Assembly (NCBI GenBank): GCA_029858505.1
Contig: JAOUEW010000004.1
Coordinates: 66,520 to 130,519, forward strand
Length of the DNA stretch: 64,000 nt
Direction: 5' to 3'
Source: Deltaproteobacteria bacterium
GTDB taxonomy: Bacteria > SAR324 > JACQKK01
Position 1 is the stretch's first letter. Each line of letters starts with the position of its first letter. A model generated the notes under the pieces. It was not told the origin of the DNA. It ran no database searches and saw nothing but the letters and a program-made list of their open reading frames with translations. The position numbers were made by a program, and so were the translations under genes. Positions 35,742-44,243 of this stretch are shown here, piece by piece.

Positions 35742-36128
35742 ATGAAAGCGAATAAAGAAGATTACGCCAAGTTGTTGGCCGAAGTAGAAAAACTGGCCGC
35801 GGAGGGAAAATCCCAAAAAGAAATTGCCAAAGAGATGGGAATCAAGACCACCCAAACCCTCACCAGCCGCTTGCTGAAGGCCTCTCAGGTAACGGGCCGC
35901 CCGGTACCTCCCTTTCGTGGAGAGCGTGGCGGCGCCCGCAAGGCGCGGGTGGTGAACCATGTCGAAGTCCGCCGCCGGGGCAAGGGAGACGCCTATGGGG
36001 TGAATGTGCCCCAAGAACCCCTGGAGCGGGCCGGCATTAAACCGGGAGACCGGCTGCGGTTGACCATTCGGGGCCGTTCCATTTCGCTGACCAAAGGCGA
36101 AGAGGGCGGCGAAGAAAACGCTGGCTAA
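35742..36128 (+). CDS. HTH plus AbrB-like DNA-binding protein
   Basis: The 128-residue protein combines a helix-turn-helix (about residues 20-50, GKSQKEIAKEMGIKTTQTLTSRLL) with a C-terminal swapped-hairpin AbrB/MraZ-like segment (about 74-115, KGDAYGVNVPQEPLERAGIKPGDRL). The start at 35742 follows AAGGA five bases upstream. Each half is small enough to dimerise on DNA, so it is probably a transcription regulator. It is convergent with rlmH (six bases between stops). Neighbouring targets cannot be inferred; the AT-rich region upstream may be its own control region. Confidence 0.7.
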   Translation: MKANKEDYAKLLAEVEKLAAEGKSQKEIAKEMGIKTTQTLTSRLLKASQVTGRPVPPFRGERGGARKARVVNHVEVRRRGKGDAYGVNVPQEPLERAGIKPGDRLRLTIRGRSISLTKGEEGGEENAG

Positions 36129-36134
36129 CGGGGG

Positions 36135-36608
36135 TCATTCTCCGTGGTGGTAGCCGTGCCCCGCCGACAAGGTGAGGGCACGGTAGATTTGCTCCAGCAA
36201 AATCACCCGCACCAACTGGTGAGGGAAGGTGAACCTGGAGAGCGACAACCGAAGCTTGGAGCGGGCCAACACCGCCTGGTCCAAGCCATAGGCCCCCCCA
36301 ATCACAAACGCCAGGCTGCCAGAACCGGTTTGCCCGGCACCTTCCATCCAGCGGCTGAAGCCCAGAGAGTCCAGGGTGTCCCCCCGCTCGTCCAGGGCAA
36401 TCAGCGTGTCTTCCGCTCCAACCCGCCGCAGAATGTCTTCTCCCTCTCGGGCCAGGGCGTCTTGGGGGTTTCGCCCGGAATGGCGGGCGGGGCGCAGTTC
36501 CACCAATTCCAGTTTGGCAAAAGGGGCAATGCGTTTTTGGTAATGTTCCACCCCCTGCCGGATGAATCCCTCCCCGGCTTTTCCCGTCCAGATCACTTTC
36601 AGCTTCAT
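36135..36608 (-). CDS. rlmH: 23S rRNA (pseudouridine1915-N3)-methyltransferase RlmH
   Basis: The 157-residue product is full length for this SPOUT methyltransferase, which modifies helix 69 of 23S rRNA. MKLKVIWTGK start, LDERGDTLDSLGFS, the knot motif FVIGGAYGLD and the C-terminal HQLVRVILLEQIYRAL with final YHHGE are all family features. The start overlaps the nadD stop (ATGA, 36605-36608). In many bacteria rsfS lies between nadD and rlmH; here it is absent from this place. Confidence 0.95.
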   Translation of the reverse strand: MKLKVIWTGKAGEGFIRQGVEHYQKRIAPFAKLELVELRPARHSGRNPQDALAREGEDILRRVGAEDTLIALDERGDTLDSLGFSRWMEGAGQTGSGSLAFVIGGAYGLDQAVLARSKLRLSLSRFTFPHQLVRVILLEQIYRALTLSAGHGYHHGE

Positions 36609-37339
36609 TGGCCCCCCCCATCCACGGGGTTGGTTGATTCTGCCCAGTGGCGGGCCAGTTGTTCCCTGGCGCCGGGGGGCACCCAATCCAACCGCCGTTC
36701 GGCCAGCAGCCGGGTGGAGGATACCGCCGGGGGGCGCGCCTGGAGGGGTTCGGCCAGCACCCGCCCCTCTTCCGTTTGCCAGCGGCCTTCGATGAACCGG
36801 GCCTGTTCGTTCCAGGGCGGGGGCAGTTTGTCTCCCCAGCGGGCTGGGGGCTCGGGCTGTGGGCCGGTTTCCTCCAACCGGGGGGCAATCAGCAGCCCCG
36901 CCAGCGACAAAATTTCTTCAGCGCCCTTCCACCGGGCGAATCCCTCCAGGGCATCCGAACCCATCACCCACCACAACAGGGCTTGGGGATGGCGCTGCCG
37001 GTAAGCCCGCAGGGTATGCAGGGTGTAGGAGGGTGGCGGCTGCTGGATTTCCAGGGGGTCCACCCACACCCGCTCTCGCCCCATCAGGGCGGCGGCGGTG
37101 AGGGCCAGCCGCAGGGAGGCCGGAAGGAACGTCTGACCGGTTTTGAACGGAGAGCAGGCAGCTGGAATTACCACCACCCCAGATACATCGGGCCGCAGGG
37201 TCAGGGCGTTGATCACCGCCAAATGCCCGATATGGAAGGGGTTAAAGGTCCCGCCAAACAGGGCCAGGGCCCCCGGCATATCCGCTGGCGGGGGGGCGGG
37301 GGCTTGAAACACATGGAATGGAGGAGAGGAGGAGGTCAT
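36605..37339 (-). CDS. nadD: Nicotinate-nucleotide adenylyltransferase
   Basis: NadD joins ATP and nicotinate mononucleotide in NAD synthesis. The 244-residue protein has the HxGH-type site GGTFNPFHIGHL, the WWVMGSDALEGFARWKG motif and the C-terminal SSTRLLAERR (ISSTxxR family motif). It carries a 20-residue Ser/Pro leader; a Met just before ALALFGGTFNP (37279) is a possible alternative start, but the upstream ATG has an AAAGGA site about eleven bases away. It is translationally coupled to rlmH. Confidence 0.93.
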   Translation of the reverse strand: MTSSSPPFHVFQAPAPPPADMPGALALFGGTFNPFHIGHLAVINALTLRPDVSGVVVIPAACSPFKTGQTFLPASLRLALTAAALMGRERVWVDPLEIQQPPPSYTLHTLRAYRQRHPQALLWWVMGSDALEGFARWKGAEEILSLAGLLIAPRLEETGPQPEPPARWGDKLPPPWNEQARFIEGRWQTEEGRVLAEPLQARPPAVSSTRLLAERRLDWVPPGAREQLARHWAESTNPVDGGGQ

Positions 37340-37571
37340 GCCAACAAAAATCCTTTCCAGCGGTGGGCTTGTTTTCCTGTTTGTTCTCTATTTTATTTTC
37401 TCTGTGTATTTTACCTTGGGGGAAAACGGCGGGAAATAAAAGCCCCGGAATTTAGCAACCCCTTGGCGCGGTTGATCTTCCCAATTCATGCCGGGTATAG
37501 TGGCTCAACAGGCCATCCCGGTTGCAAGGCCGGGGTGCTCTCAGGCTTTCCCAGACGCACGGGGGTAACCC

Positions 37572-38732
37572 ATGAATGTGTTGATGGCCGCCGGATTTGT
37601 TGTTTTGAACGGATTTCTGCTGCAAGCCAAGAAGGAATTCAACTTGGAAATGCTGCGCCCGGACGGCGGGGGGGGAGGAATGGAAGCGTCCTCCACCACC
37701 CGGCTGGTGTTGGGGTTATCGGCCCTGGCGGTGGTGCTGGCCTTTGCCGGATACGCCTTTGTTCAAAACCGGAGGGCTAAAGCGGGTTCGTCGGGTGTGG
37801 GGGGTCATGCGGGGGCGGGTGCCCCCGCGCCCTATCACCCGGCCCACAAAGACGAAGTGGACCTGGACGAAAAAACCCGGGACCTGCTGGTCACCTTCGC
37901 CGGCACAGAAAATCCCGCCATCATCGCCACCATGATCAACTCCAGGGTGAACTTTGAACAGGTGGTGGAGCGTTATCACCACGCCAACCCCACCAACATT
38001 GCCGCGGCCCAGATCAACATGGTGCGCCACCAGCTGGGCTTTGGGTTCGATAACCCCCGGGTGCCCTTCAACCATACCCGCATGCTGGCTCCCGGCACCA
38101 AAATGACCTGCATATTGCCCCTGCCCAAGCGCAAGGTCAGCTACACCACCACCGTGGTGTCGATTGATGAGAACGGGTTTCACATCATGCCCCCTCAGCA
38201 GCACGGCAAACCGGTGCTGGTGAAAAAACTTCACGATTTGGGATTTAAGATTACCCGCCAGCACGATTCTGAATACTCGTTTTCTTGCCACCTGCTGGAC
38301 CAAGACCATGATGGCCTGGGGGCGGTGAAAATGGCCCACGGCACGGAAATCCGCAAGATGCTTTACCGCAACGCCAAGCGGGTGCTGCTCGATTTCCCGG
38401 CGGAGTTTTCGGTGATTCACCGGGCCAAGGGTGCGGGCGGCGAGGCCAACTATAACTTTCGCGGCCGGTTTTTGGATATTTCCATGGGGGGCGTGTGCGT
38501 GATTGTGCCCCCTGGGGGGAGAATTCCCGAACCCCAAGACACGGTGATTTTCTTTTTGGTTCCGGCGGGCATTAAAGACAGCCTGTCTACCCGGGTGCTG
38601 TCGACCGAGGTGCTGGGCGAAACCATTCTGCTGCACTTAAAATTCACCGCCCTGCGAGAGATGACCCGCTTGAAACTGTCGAAACTGCTCGACAAAGCCA
38701 AGGACGGCCGGTTGACGCTTTCCGCCCAATAG
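37572..38732 (+). CDS. Membrane-anchored PilZ (c-di-GMP receptor) protein with YcgR-like N-domain
   Basis: The 386-residue protein has one membrane segment (about 44-63, LVLGLSALAVVLAFAGYAFV), a linker, a helical region, then a YcgR/flagellar-brake-type domain (about 170-245, APGTKMTCILPLPKRKVSYT) and a PilZ domain (about 262-375). The c-di-GMP motifs are present: R266-x3-R270 and D302-x-S304-x2-G307 (DISMGG). It should bind c-di-GMP at the membrane and adjust motility or surface behaviour. It is divergent from nadD and precedes apt by 33 bases. Confidence 0.85.
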   Translation: MNVLMAAGFVVLNGFLLQAKKEFNLEMLRPDGGGGGMEASSTTRLVLGLSALAVVLAFAGYAFVQNRRAKAGSSGVGGHAGAGAPAPYHPAHKDEVDLDEKTRDLLVTFAGTENPAIIATMINSRVNFEQVVERYHHANPTNIAAAQINMVRHQLGFGFDNPRVPFNHTRMLAPGTKMTCILPLPKRKVSYTTTVVSIDENGFHIMPPQQHGKPVLVKKLHDLGFKITRQHDSEYSFSCHLLDQDHDGLGAVKMAHGTEIRKMLYRNAKRVLLDFPAEFSVIHRAKGAGGEANYNFRGRFLDISMGGVCVIVPPGGRIPEPQDTVIFFLVPAGIKDSLSTRVLSTEVLGETILLHLKFTALREMTRLKLSKLLDKAKDGRLTLSAQ

Positions 38733-38765
38733 CCGCTTCCCCATCACACTCTTTCTTTCACATTC

Positions 38766-39290
38766 ATGGACCAGATTAAAAACCTTATCCGCACCATTCC
38801 CAATTTTCCCAAACCCGGCATTATGTTCCGGGATGTGACCACCCTGTTTTTGGACCCCCAGGGCTTGCGGCTGACCATTGAAGAGATGGCCAAGGCCTTT
38901 CGCGGCCACAAGATAGACATGGTGGTGGGGGTGGAATCCCGTGGGTTCATTTTGGGGGCGCCCCTGGCGGTGGCCCTGGGCACCGGGTTTGTGCCGGTGC
39001 GTAAACCGGGCAAGCTGCCGGGTGAAAAAATTGGGGTGGAATACGCGTTGGAATACGGAACCGACCGGCTGGAAATTCACACCAACGCTCTGGAAAAAGG
39101 CATGCGGGTGCTGATGGTGGATGACCTGATTGCCACCGGCGGCACCATGGCCGCCGCCTGCCACCTGGTGGAACAGGTGGGGGGTGAAGTGGCCCACCTG
39201 GCCTTTGTGGTGGAACTGCCCGACCTGAAGGGCCGAGACAAGTTGAAAAAGTATCCCATTTTCACCCTGGTGGAATTCGAGGGCGACTGA
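38766..39290 (+). CDS. apt: Adenine phosphoribosyltransferase
   Basis: Apt salvages adenine to AMP using PRPP. The 174-residue protein has PNFPKPGIMFRDVTTL at the start, VVGVESRGFILGAPLAVAL, RKPGKLPG and the PRPP-binding motif VLMVDDLIATGGTMAAA, all typical. The downstream small gene starts on its stop codon (TGATG), so it is translationally coupled. Confidence 0.97.
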   Translation: MDQIKNLIRTIPNFPKPGIMFRDVTTLFLDPQGLRLTIEEMAKAFRGHKIDMVVGVESRGFILGAPLAVALGTGFVPVRKPGKLPGEKIGVEYALEYGTDRLEIHTNALEKGMRVLMVDDLIATGGTMAAACHLVEQVGGEVAHLAFVVELPDLKGRDKLKKYPIFTLVEFEGD

Positions 39291-39526
39291 TGGACGTGAA
39301 CCTGACCCCCCATTCCGCCGCCCCCCGCCGGGTGGAGCAGGCCCGCTATCAGGCCCTGGTGGCCCGCAAGCAGGCTGGCTGGAGCCGCTGCGAGGAAGAA
39401 GAGGAATGGCTGGCCAAGCTGCATTACCTGCGGGATGGTTTGGCCAATGGCAAACTAGACCAAGCGGCCTTTGAGGAGAGGGAAGGGAAACTGGTGCTGG
39501 GCTGGCTGGCGCCGTTATGCCAATAA
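39290..39526 (+). CDS. Small hypothetical protein coupled to apt
   Basis: It encodes 78 residues rich in Glu, Arg and Ala with two clear helices (RRVEQARYQALVARKQAG and CEEEEEWLAKLHYLRDGL). The ATG overlaps the apt stop, which argues that it is translated. No family is recognised; it may be a short cytoplasmic helical-hairpin protein. Confidence 0.55.
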   Translation: MDVNLTPHSAAPRRVEQARYQALVARKQAGWSRCEEEEEWLAKLHYLRDGLANGKLDQAAFEEREGKLVLGWLAPLCQ

Positions 39527-39625
39527 CTGCGCCAATCAACGTGTAATTCATTGGGACAATGCCCGCGCCAATGATGTTACCCATGTGTTTTCGCCAATCA
39601 AGATGGAAGACCTTGGCGTAACCAG

Positions 39626-39676
39626 GGTTTATGCCGTGACACGGGGGAAAGGGGGGCGAAGCCCCCCAGTAAAATC
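39626..39676 (+). repeat. Dispersed GC-hairpin element B, best plus-strand copy
   Basis: It reads TTTATGCCGTGACACGGGGG, then GGGGGGC-GAA-GCCCCCC (perfect stem), then AGTAAAATC. It lies between the small gene after apt and the 2Fe-2S protein gene. Confidence 0.65.
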
Positions 39677-39724
39677 AAACTCAAAGGTTTTGATTCAACC
39701 ATCTCGGGGGATCTGTTGGACGCC

Positions 39725-40150
39725 ATGACCCATCCGCTAGAAAAATCGCCAGAAAAGCCGAAAAATAAGCTGAAAGAAAATGCGGGAAAAACCCCGGAAG
39801 ACATTTGGCGTGCCGCCGGGGGGGCTGCCGCCCGCATGCATGTGTTTTTATGCACGGGGCCCGACTGCGTTTCGGCGGAACAAGGAGAGCAGGCCTGGCA
39901 GGCCCTGAAGGGGGCCGTGAAAGAACGCTGCCCAGAGTTGGGGGCCGCGGCGGTGTATCGCACACGGGTGAAGTGTTTTCGCATCTGCCGCCAGGGGCCC
40001 ATTGTGGTGGCGTACCCCTGGGGGCGCTGGTTTCAACAGGTCACCCCAGGGGCCATGGGCCCCCTGCTGGACCATCTGCTCAGCGGTTCGGGAGAACCCC
40101 CCGTGCCGGAATTCGCCCAAAATTCTCTGGGCTGCGGCGAGGAAGGCTGA
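39725..40150 (+). CDS. Thioredoxin-like (2Fe-2S) ferredoxin family protein
   Basis: The 141-residue protein has a polar Lys/Pro-rich leader (1-35) and a thioredoxin-fold [2Fe-2S] ferredoxin domain: VFLCTGPDC supplies two Cys (near 43 and 48) and VKCFRICRQGP the other two (near 84 and 88), followed by VVAYPWGRWFQQVTP. Such proteins are electron carriers, often fused to or beside hydrogenases or cobalamin enzymes; no such partner is near here. ATG 39725 is preferred to a TTG three codons earlier. Confidence 0.82.
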   Translation: MTHPLEKSPEKPKNKLKENAGKTPEDIWRAAGGAAARMHVFLCTGPDCVSAEQGEQAWQALKGAVKERCPELGAAAVYRTRVKCFRICRQGPIVVAYPWGRWFQQVTPGAMGPLLDHLLSGSGEPPVPEFAQNSLGCGEEG

Positions 40151-40298
40151 AGCGATGAATTCGAGGATTGCCCAACTCTTCGGGGGAGGGGCATCCCGCG
40201 CCAGCGGGCGGGGTGAGGTGTTGTTCGGGAAATGAATCGGGCAGATGAAAGGCAGGAAGAGGGGGAGGGATAGTCGGGACGTAGGAAAGAGAAGAAAC

Positions 40299-42113
40299 CT
40301 AAGAGTTAAGAGTACGGATAGCCGAAGACGCCGGGTGAGCGGGAAGCAGAATGGAAAACACGGACCCCCGGCCCAATTCTGACTGCACCAGAATTTCTCC
40401 CCCATGGGCATGGACAATCTGCTTGCACAACGGCAGCCCCAAGCCGGTGCCCAGCTCTCCGGCGGTGCCCAGGGTAGAGGTTTTCATGTCTTTGCGGAAA
40501 AGATAGGGAATGGTGTCTGGGGGAATGCCCACCCCCGTATCGGACACCCGCAGCCCCGGCTGGCCATCGGGCAGCAGAGAAATTTCCACCCGCCCGCCGG
40601 GGGAAGTGAACTTGATGGCATTGCACACCAAGTTAACCACCACCTGTTGAAACAAAGTGGCGTCCGCCTGAAACAGGGTATCGGGGGGGACCAAGTTGAC
40701 CAAATCTACGCCCTTGGCCTTGGCCATGGGGCGGCAGCCCAACGCCGGAGACAGCAGGATCAGGGCTTCCACCGGGGCCAGCTCTAGCGCCATTTGCCCA
40801 GTTACCAACTGGTTCATGGTCAGCACTTTGCCAATCAGGTCCGTCATTTGCCGCAGGCGGGTCACCACGTCTTCCAGGTTGCCGCGGACGCCATGGGGGA
40901 TGGCCGGGTCGGTGAGGGTGATTTGGATGAGCCCCGATACTGCCGAGATGGGGGTACGCAGGTCGTGGGCCAGCAGAGAAACATAATCGTCTCTCAACCG
41001 GATGGCTTCTTCGGCTTGGGTGATGGCCTGGGCCAAGTTCTGATGCTCCACGGCCAGGGCCTGCTGGGTTTTTTTCAACAGGGAAATATCCCATGACACC
41101 CCGATGACCCCGGTGACCTGGCCATCGCCGTTCAACCGGGGGGTTACCCAGGTATCGAAGGTGTTGTCTTGCACGGTGACCATGTAACTGGCCGACTGAC
41201 CGTTCAGCCCGGCCTGGATGGCCCCGATGATCTCTGGAAAATCCTGATACATCTCCAACGCCGACTTGCCCACCACCTGCCCAGGCTTCAGCCCCAGGGC
41301 TTCCAGCCCTTTGCCCGTAGAGAGGGTAAACACGCCCTGCGAATCGGTGGCCCAGGTGACCATGGGGGTGTTGTCCACCACCACCTTCAGGGTTTCTCCC
41401 AGTTGCTTTTGGGGAGAGATATCCAAAAATGTGGTCATGCCAATCCACCCCTGCACGGGGTGGTTTTGCACGGAGGAAGACAACCGCAGGGGAAAGCTGC
41501 TGCCGTCCTTGCGGCGGCCGGTGGACTCTCCATGAAAGCCGATGTTTTCCCGGATTTTCCAATACAACCGCAGGGCTTCTTCCCGGCTGGAAAACAAGTC
41601 AGAGGCCGGGCGGCCCAGCAGTTCCTGGGGCGATTCGTACCCAAACAGGCTGGCCAGGGCTTGGTTCACGTAATTCAGAATGCCGTCGCGGCGGGCCAAG
41701 GTCACCGCCACCGGCAGGTGGTCCAGGGCGTTGGTTTTTTCGGTGAGCTCCAGGGAGAGCTGCTGGTCACGGTTGATCTCCTGCCAAAAGCCCGTCCGCA
41801 GGTTTCCCGCTTCTGGGGGAACACGCACGTCCAGCAAGGTCAGGGGGTCTCCATTGCGGCGGATCATGCGGTATTCCATCCGGCCCACGTCTTCTCCCCC
41901 CAGGTGGCGGCGGTGAAAGGCCAGGGCGGCCTCCCGGTCTTCCGGGTGCAGGCCCTTTTCCCAGGGGGAAAATGACGTCCATTCCCCTTGAGGGTATTCC
42001 GTCATTTGGGCCATGGATGCGGGAAAAAAAGTAAAAGCCTGCCGCTCCACGTGGTATTCCCACACCGCCAGGGGCAGTTTTTCCAGCAGCCTCCGGTGTT
42101 CGTTTAAAGACAT
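40299..42113 (-). CDS. PAS-domain sensor histidine kinase
   Basis: The protein (604 residues) has three PAS-like segments (about 10-125, 130-245 and 250-360) without membrane spans, then HisKA with the phospho-acceptor H383 in LLAHDLRTPIS and an HATPase_c domain (NLVCNAIKF N-box, SDTGVGIPP, GTGLGLPLC). It is probably a cytoplasmic sensor. It is divergent from an NtrC-type regulator across a 309-base intergenic region, so the two may form a signalling pair. Its C-terminal end, LFRKDMKTSTLGTAGE, closely matches the 7TMR-DISM kinase at 47672-49735, showing local relatedness. MSLNEHRRL is preferred to a Met 11 codons upstream. Confidence 0.92.
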   Translation of the reverse strand: MSLNEHRRLLEKLPLAVWEYHVERQAFTFFPASMAQMTEYPQGEWTSFSPWEKGLHPEDREAALAFHRRHLGGEDVGRMEYRMIRRNGDPLTLLDVRVPPEAGNLRTGFWQEINRDQQLSLELTEKTNALDHLPVAVTLARRDGILNYVNQALASLFGYESPQELLGRPASDLFSSREEALRLYWKIRENIGFHGESTGRRKDGSSFPLRLSSSVQNHPVQGWIGMTTFLDISPQKQLGETLKVVVDNTPMVTWATDSQGVFTLSTGKGLEALGLKPGQVVGKSALEMYQDFPEIIGAIQAGLNGQSASYMVTVQDNTFDTWVTPRLNGDGQVTGVIGVSWDISLLKKTQQALAVEHQNLAQAITQAEEAIRLRDDYVSLLAHDLRTPISAVSGLIQITLTDPAIPHGVRGNLEDVVTRLRQMTDLIGKVLTMNQLVTGQMALELAPVEALILLSPALGCRPMAKAKGVDLVNLVPPDTLFQADATLFQQVVVNLVCNAIKFTSPGGRVEISLLPDGQPGLRVSDTGVGIPPDTIPYLFRKDMKTSTLGTAGELGTGLGLPLCKQIVHAHGGEILVQSELGRGSVFSILLPAHPASSAIRTLNS

Positions 42114-42422
42114 GTGAAGCTCTTTGCGAGGCGTGGGATTTTTCAATCCCTAAGAAGGGGATTGACCCAGAGGAGCCTTTGGTTTGCTCATCCAAAATGT
42201 TGAAGGCCCGCTATCTTAAGGGAGGTTTTGTTTCAGCGGAAACACGGGTTTTCTTTGCGAAACCAAGGACCTGCCAACGTAAGGAAAATATGATTAATAC
42301 ATTACAGTACCTGGGGTGGTTTGAAAAGAGGTGCCCATACGTTATACTGTTTTTATCTCAGGTCGGCTGTTCCCCAGGCCTTCCCTTTTCGGGAAGCCGG
42401 GTTATTTCTCCTGGGAGATTCC
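42114..42422. other. Divergent promoter region between kinase and NtrC-type regulator
   Basis: No gene is present in these 309 bases. It contains the sigma-70-type promoter at 42321-42348 for the regulator; the promoter of the kinase should be near 42150-42230 but was not recognised. Confidence 0.5.
42321..42348 (+). promoter_or_regulatory. Probable sigma-70-type promoter of the NtrC-type regulator
   Basis: TTGAAA (42321-42326) and TATACT (42343-42348) are separated by 16 bases, both close to consensus. Transcription from near 42355 would leave a leader of about 68 bases before the ATG at 42423. Confidence 0.6.
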
Positions 42423-43940
42423 ATGCCCTCCGAAGTCCATCCCCCCCTGGGGGCCCCGCATGCCAAAAGCAAATCCGCTTCCCCCACCCATGTGCTGGTG
42501 CTGGACGATGAAGAAACCATCCGTTGGGTGTTTCAGCAAACCCTCCGTCAGCAGGGCTTCGTGGTGCATCCCGCTGCCAGCGCGGAAGATGCCGCTGTTA
42601 TTATGGAACACCAGCCGGTGGGGCTGGCCCTGGTCGACATCAACTTGCCGGGAGACGATGGCCTGACCTTCATGACCCAGCAGATGAAAAAACATCCGGG
42701 CCTGCTGGTGGCCATTATTACCGGCCAGGGCACCATGGACACGGCGGTGAAGGCCATGCAGATGGGGGCCTTTGATTACCTGACCAAACCCTTCGACATC
42801 AACGAAGTGGAAGAATTGGCCCGGCGGGCCGACCAAATATTAAAAACCACGGCCAGGGGTATTCAACCCCCTCCCGTGGGTGCTTCAACCGAGGGGGGGG
42901 CTGTTCTTATCGGCAAAAGCCGGGGGGTGCGAGAGGTGTACAAGGCCATCGGCCGGGTGGCCTCCACTGGCATGACGGTGCTGGTGCTGGGAGAGTCTGG
43001 CACGGGCAAAGAAATGATTGCCCGGGCCATTCACCACCACGCCGGAACCCGGTCCCGGCCCTTTGTGGGGGTGAACTGCGCGGCCATCCCCAAAGATCTG
43101 CTGGAGTCGGAACTGTTTGGTCACGAACGGGGGGCCTTCACCGGGGCCACCGACCGCAAACTTGGGCGCATCGAGCAGGCCCGGGGGGGCACGTTGTTTC
43201 TGGACGAGATTGGCGACATGCCCCTAAACCTACAGGCCAAGCTGCTGCGGGTGCTGCAAGAGCGGGAATACCAGCGGGTGGGGGGGCAAGAAACCCTGAA
43301 GGTCGAGGCCCGGATTGTGGCCGCCACCAACCAGCGGCTGGAAAAAATGGTGGCTGAGGAGCGGTTCCGGGAGGATTTGCTGTACCGGCTGAACGCCTTT
43401 ACCCTGTCCATTCCACCCCTGCGGGAACGCCGGGAAGACATTGCCCCCCTGACCGAGTATTTTTTACGAAAGGGGGCCAAGGAACTGGGGGTGAACCCGA
43501 GGGTGCTGACCCCAGAGGCTCTGCAGGCGCTGGAGGCTTATCCTTGGCCGGGCAATGTGCGGGAATTGGAAAACCTGATTAAGAGTTTGCTGATTACCTC
43601 GGCCGGGGCAGTGATTGACCGGACGGACCTGCCCCGCAATCTGACTGGAGAAGGGGTGGAAGACCTGTCTCATGGGGCGTTTCAACAGGCGGTGCTGGCC
43701 TATTGGGCGCCTCTGTCGGGGGCCTGGTGCCACCAAGGAAAAACCGGGCTGCTGGACCAAGCCCTGCAAGCCTTAGAAAAACCTCTCATCCGCCAAGTGC
43801 TGATGGACTGCGGGTGGAACCAAGTGCGGGCCGCCCAGGTGCTGGGGGTGAACCGAAACACCCTGCGGGTGAAAATCAAAGCCTTGGGAATCTCGCGGGG
43901 GGACCAACCCATGCAGGATGAAGACGATGACCACCCCTGA
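42423..43940 (+). CDS. NtrC-family sigma-54-dependent response regulator
   Basis: The 505-residue protein has a receiver domain (about 22-135, phospho-acceptor D72, conserved K122), a sigma-54 AAA+ domain (about 160-400) with Walker A GESGTGKE (190-197), the sigma-54 contact loop GAFTGA (237-242), Walker B GGTLFLDEIGD and the arginine-finger region, and a C-terminal Fis-type HTH (RAAQVLGVNRNTLRVKIK). It should activate sigma-54 promoters when phosphorylated. Start 42423 follows GGGAGA; 34 upstream open codons are not protein-like. The divergent PAS kinase is the likely partner. Confidence 0.93.
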   Translation: MPSEVHPPLGAPHAKSKSASPTHVLVLDDEETIRWVFQQTLRQQGFVVHPAASAEDAAVIMEHQPVGLALVDINLPGDDGLTFMTQQMKKHPGLLVAIITGQGTMDTAVKAMQMGAFDYLTKPFDINEVEELARRADQILKTTARGIQPPPVGASTEGGAVLIGKSRGVREVYKAIGRVASTGMTVLVLGESGTGKEMIARAIHHHAGTRSRPFVGVNCAAIPKDLLESELFGHERGAFTGATDRKLGRIEQARGGTLFLDEIGDMPLNLQAKLLRVLQEREYQRVGGQETLKVEARIVAATNQRLEKMVAEERFREDLLYRLNAFTLSIPPLRERREDIAPLTEYFLRKGAKELGVNPRVLTPEALQALEAYPWPGNVRELENLIKSLLITSAGAVIDRTDLPRNLTGEGVEDLSHGAFQQAVLAYWAPLSGAWCHQGKTGLLDQALQALEKPLIRQVLMDCGWNQVRAAQVLGVNRNTLRVKIKALGISRGDQPMQDEDDDHP

Positions 43941-44142
43941 ACCGCCGGCTCCTCAACCGGCCCCAACCAAGAAAAAAATTCTGTTGTGCCCCACCTGCGG
44001 CAACCTGACCACTTGGCAAGACAACCCCTGGCGGCCCTTTTGCTCTGAGCGGTGCAAAACCCTGGACCTGGCCGCCTGGGCCGAGGAAAAATACGCCATT
44101 CCGGGAGGGCACCCACCACAAAGTGATGAAGAAGAGGGGTGA
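43918..44142 (+). CDS. yacG: DNA gyrase inhibitor YacG (zinc-binding)
   Basis: The 74-residue protein has the four-Cys zinc knuckle of YacG, CPTCG and SERCK, with NPWRPFCSERCK and the LAAWAEEKYAIP tail typical of the family. YacG binds the GyrB C-terminal region and inhibits gyrase. It overlaps the last codons of the regulator gene; an alternative ATG three codons in (43927) is possible. The N-terminal Pro/Thr-rich leader is longer than in E. coli. Confidence 0.9.
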   Translation: MKTMTTPEPPAPQPAPTKKKILLCPTCGNLTTWQDNPWRPFCSERCKTLDLAAWAEEKYAIPGGHPPQSDEEEG

Positions 44143-44243
44143 TTGCTTTTTGGGGGAGAACTCCGTTAGGATGGGGTTGTTTTACGCCCATGGGGAGGAA
44201 AATTTCTTTACACGGCGGGGGATTGTCACCTAGGAGTGTTTTT

